The translations under genes and the position numbers were made by a program. Positions 62,101 through 64,000 of a stretch of 64,000 bases of DNA are shown here, one piece after another (positions within the stretch are counted from its first letter, which is position 1; the number at the start of each line of letters is the position of its first letter). The notes beneath the pieces are model-generated. The model was given only the letters and a program-made list of their open reading frames with translations. It had not been told where the DNA came from and did not search any database. Source of the DNA: Oasisia sp. SBJ-2009 (taxonomy: Eukaryota; Annelida; Polychaeta; Sabellida; Siboglinidae). The stretch spans positions 3,268,190 through 3,332,189 of the forward strand of contig OZ024855.1 in NCBI GenBank assembly GCA_964017155.1, read 5' to 3'.

Positions 62101-64000
62101 TTAACAAGGGCTTAACAAGTTGGGGTCCAGAACCAAGCTCCAGATGGTATGTGAACAAGGAAGCTTATGGCTTATCGAGTGTTCACTTAAAATTATAAAT
62201 ATACAATATTATCAAATGCACTAAAATGCTACTAATTAAAATACGTTGTCTCTAAAAATACATAAGTAAAATAAAAACTATACGTCGTCTCTAAAATATA
62301 CAAGTAAAATAAATAAATACATATCATGTCATACAATAACACAATTTGTTATGATAATAAATTAATAAAAAAATATTATTAAAATAATTTATAAAACATT
62401 TATGTGTTCAACCTAGGTATAGCACGCCCTTGCCAGATAATTGTCAATTTAATTTTTAGACATATTTACACTGTTGGCATTTACACAATCATGACTTATT
62501 AAACGATTCCAATCATTTATTGTTCTCTGGGAGAAGGAGAATTTTCCTTTATCTAACGTACAGTATGGCTTAACTAACGCTGCCTTATGCACCCTTGTCA
62601 TACTAGTTTGAAAACAAATGTTGCTATCAATATCTTCATATCCATTCAATATCTTAAAAACTTCTATTAGGTCTCCTCTTAATCTTCTAGTTTATAATGT
62701 TGTCAATCTACTTCATTCGTCTTTCATAGCATTTGGAATGAGTTTAATTGCCCTCCTTTGAACTCTTTCTAGTTTTACCGATGTCTTTCTTATGATATGG
62801 CCTCCATGCCTGAATGCAATATTCCAAGTGTGGCCTAACTATTGCCTAGTACAATGGTATGATTAAAGTCTTATCCATGTATATGATGTTCCTTCTAATT
62901 AGTCCCAATATTTGATTGCCTTTTGCAGCAGCAAGTCCACATTGCTCCGAAACTGTCATGTCGGCACTAATTGTAACTCACAAGTCCTTTTCTGTTACAC
63001 TTGTGCCTAATATAGTATTGCCCATAAAGTATTCTTTGCTCACATTACCATGTCCAATGTGGATGCATTTATATTTACCAAAATTAAATAACATCTGCCA
63101 TTTTCAGACCATTTGACTAACTTGGTTAGATCATCTTGTAAAATTTCTTTATCTGTATCAGTTTTTACAGTTTTGAACACTTTTGTGTCGTCTGCAAATT
63201 TAAGTACTTTATTTGATAAGTAATCATCAAAATCATTTATAAATATCAAAAACAGTATTGGTCCCCAACACCGACCCCTGTGGAACTCCACTCAAAACTG
63301 GTTTCCAGTTTGATATCTCTCCCTCTACTATTACACTCTGTCTTCTATCTGTCAACCATGCCTGTATCCAATTTATCATACTTTCTCCTATACCATAGGC
63401 TTTTAATTTAATTAACAGTCTATGATGTGGTACTTTATCGAACGCTTTCTGAAAATCTAAGTATACTACATCCACCGGTGAACCATCATCTACCCACTTA
63501 GTAATATTTTCTAAAAAACATAAGAGATTGGTTAGATAAGACCTAGCTTTTAGGAACCCATGTTGAGATTTAGTTATTAATTTGTTTTTTATAAGAAGGT
63601 CTACCTTGTGGTCTCTAATAAATGTTTCTAATAATTTCCATAATACTGATGTTAAGCTCACTGGTCTATAATTTTCTGTCTTACTCTTCGATCGTTTTTT
63701 AAATAATGGTGTAACATTTGCTTCCTTCCATTCTGCTGGAACAACTCCCTCTCTAAGTGATATATTAAACAAATTAGCAAGTGTATACTGATTTCGTTTA
63801 TAATTTCCTTAAGTAATTTAGGTGTTATTCCATCAACTCCGGGTGATTTATTTTCTTTCATCATCTTATTTTTTGGGGATATCATTTCAGGAGTGACAAA
63901 TAACTGCCCTAAATTATGTGATTCACCACCCTCAAATTTCCTAACAGGTAACGGCAGTGAACTTATATCTTTTTTAGTGAATACAGAGCTGAAATATTCA
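62101..64000 (-). mobile_element. CR1-like LINE 'CR1-B', copy B, cut by window end
   Basis: Equivalent to 18501-20400: 3' terminal CTTGTTAAG repeats, C-terminal block, LKFADDTK, SGVPQGSVLG, AFDKVPHHRL, NYRPVSLTS and KSPGVDGITP on the minus strand, with the same breaks. The insertion point within the LRR exon is identical to copy A. Confidence 0.92.

Overview
The window is metazoan nuclear DNA, most likely from a marine invertebrate. The signs are spliced genes with GT-AG introns, several LINE clades (CR1-like, RTE-like, L2-like), tRNA-derived SINEs and very abundant microsatellites, chiefly (AT)n. A lophotrochozoan or invertebrate deuterostome would fit; the sequence alone does not fix the species. 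There are no bacterial features.

Layout. The window holds two copies of one large block. Copy A is 1-20400 and copy B is 38424-64000. They run in the same orientation, the offset grows from about 38.4 to 43.6 kb, and they are near-identical apart from indels. Positions 20400-38423 are seen only once because copy B runs off the right end. Each block carries, left to right: a CR1 scrap; a minus-strand LRR-kringle gene (first exon at 4230-2670 or 44196-42636); a promoter-proximal 120-bp tandem repeat; a 21-bp minisatellite; a decayed CR1 element; a SINE; a 313-bp tandem repeat; a small putative membrane-anchor exon; a TIR-bearing repeat full of (AT)n; and a plus-strand LRR-kringle pseudogene split by a second CR1 element. 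The single-copy middle holds the 3' end of that pseudogene, a P2X7-C-like gene fragment interrupted by an L2-like LINE, several tandem repeats, a 0.7-kb CA/CG tract, a long foldback, and the last exon of the copy B LRR-kringle gene.

Main biological content. Three exons on the minus strand (44196-42636, 39434-39331, 37719-37564) join in phase. They encode a predicted secreted protein of about 606 residues: signal peptide, four-Cys LRRNT, about 15 LRRs, four-Cys LRRCT and a C-terminal kringle. The phase-1 intron before the kringle, and the intron inside the kringle just before its Pro-His pair, are what is expected of a shuffled kringle module. Differences between the two LRR exons are mostly amino-acid replacing. 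They cluster in the xxLxLxxN strands that form the LRR concave face, and adjacent 144-bp LRR pairs look homogenised within a copy. This resembles a diversifying recognition family and is the best candidate for an undescribed system here. The plus-strand paralogue has lost its ATG, carries a CR1 insertion and three frameshifts, and lacks a kringle cysteine.

Relative timing. Both CR1 elements and their lesions are shared by the two copies and so predate the duplication. The RTE element at 45023-48177, with a 13-bp target duplication, is only in copy B. Uncollapsed haplotypes in the assembly are a real alternative to a genomic tandem duplication.
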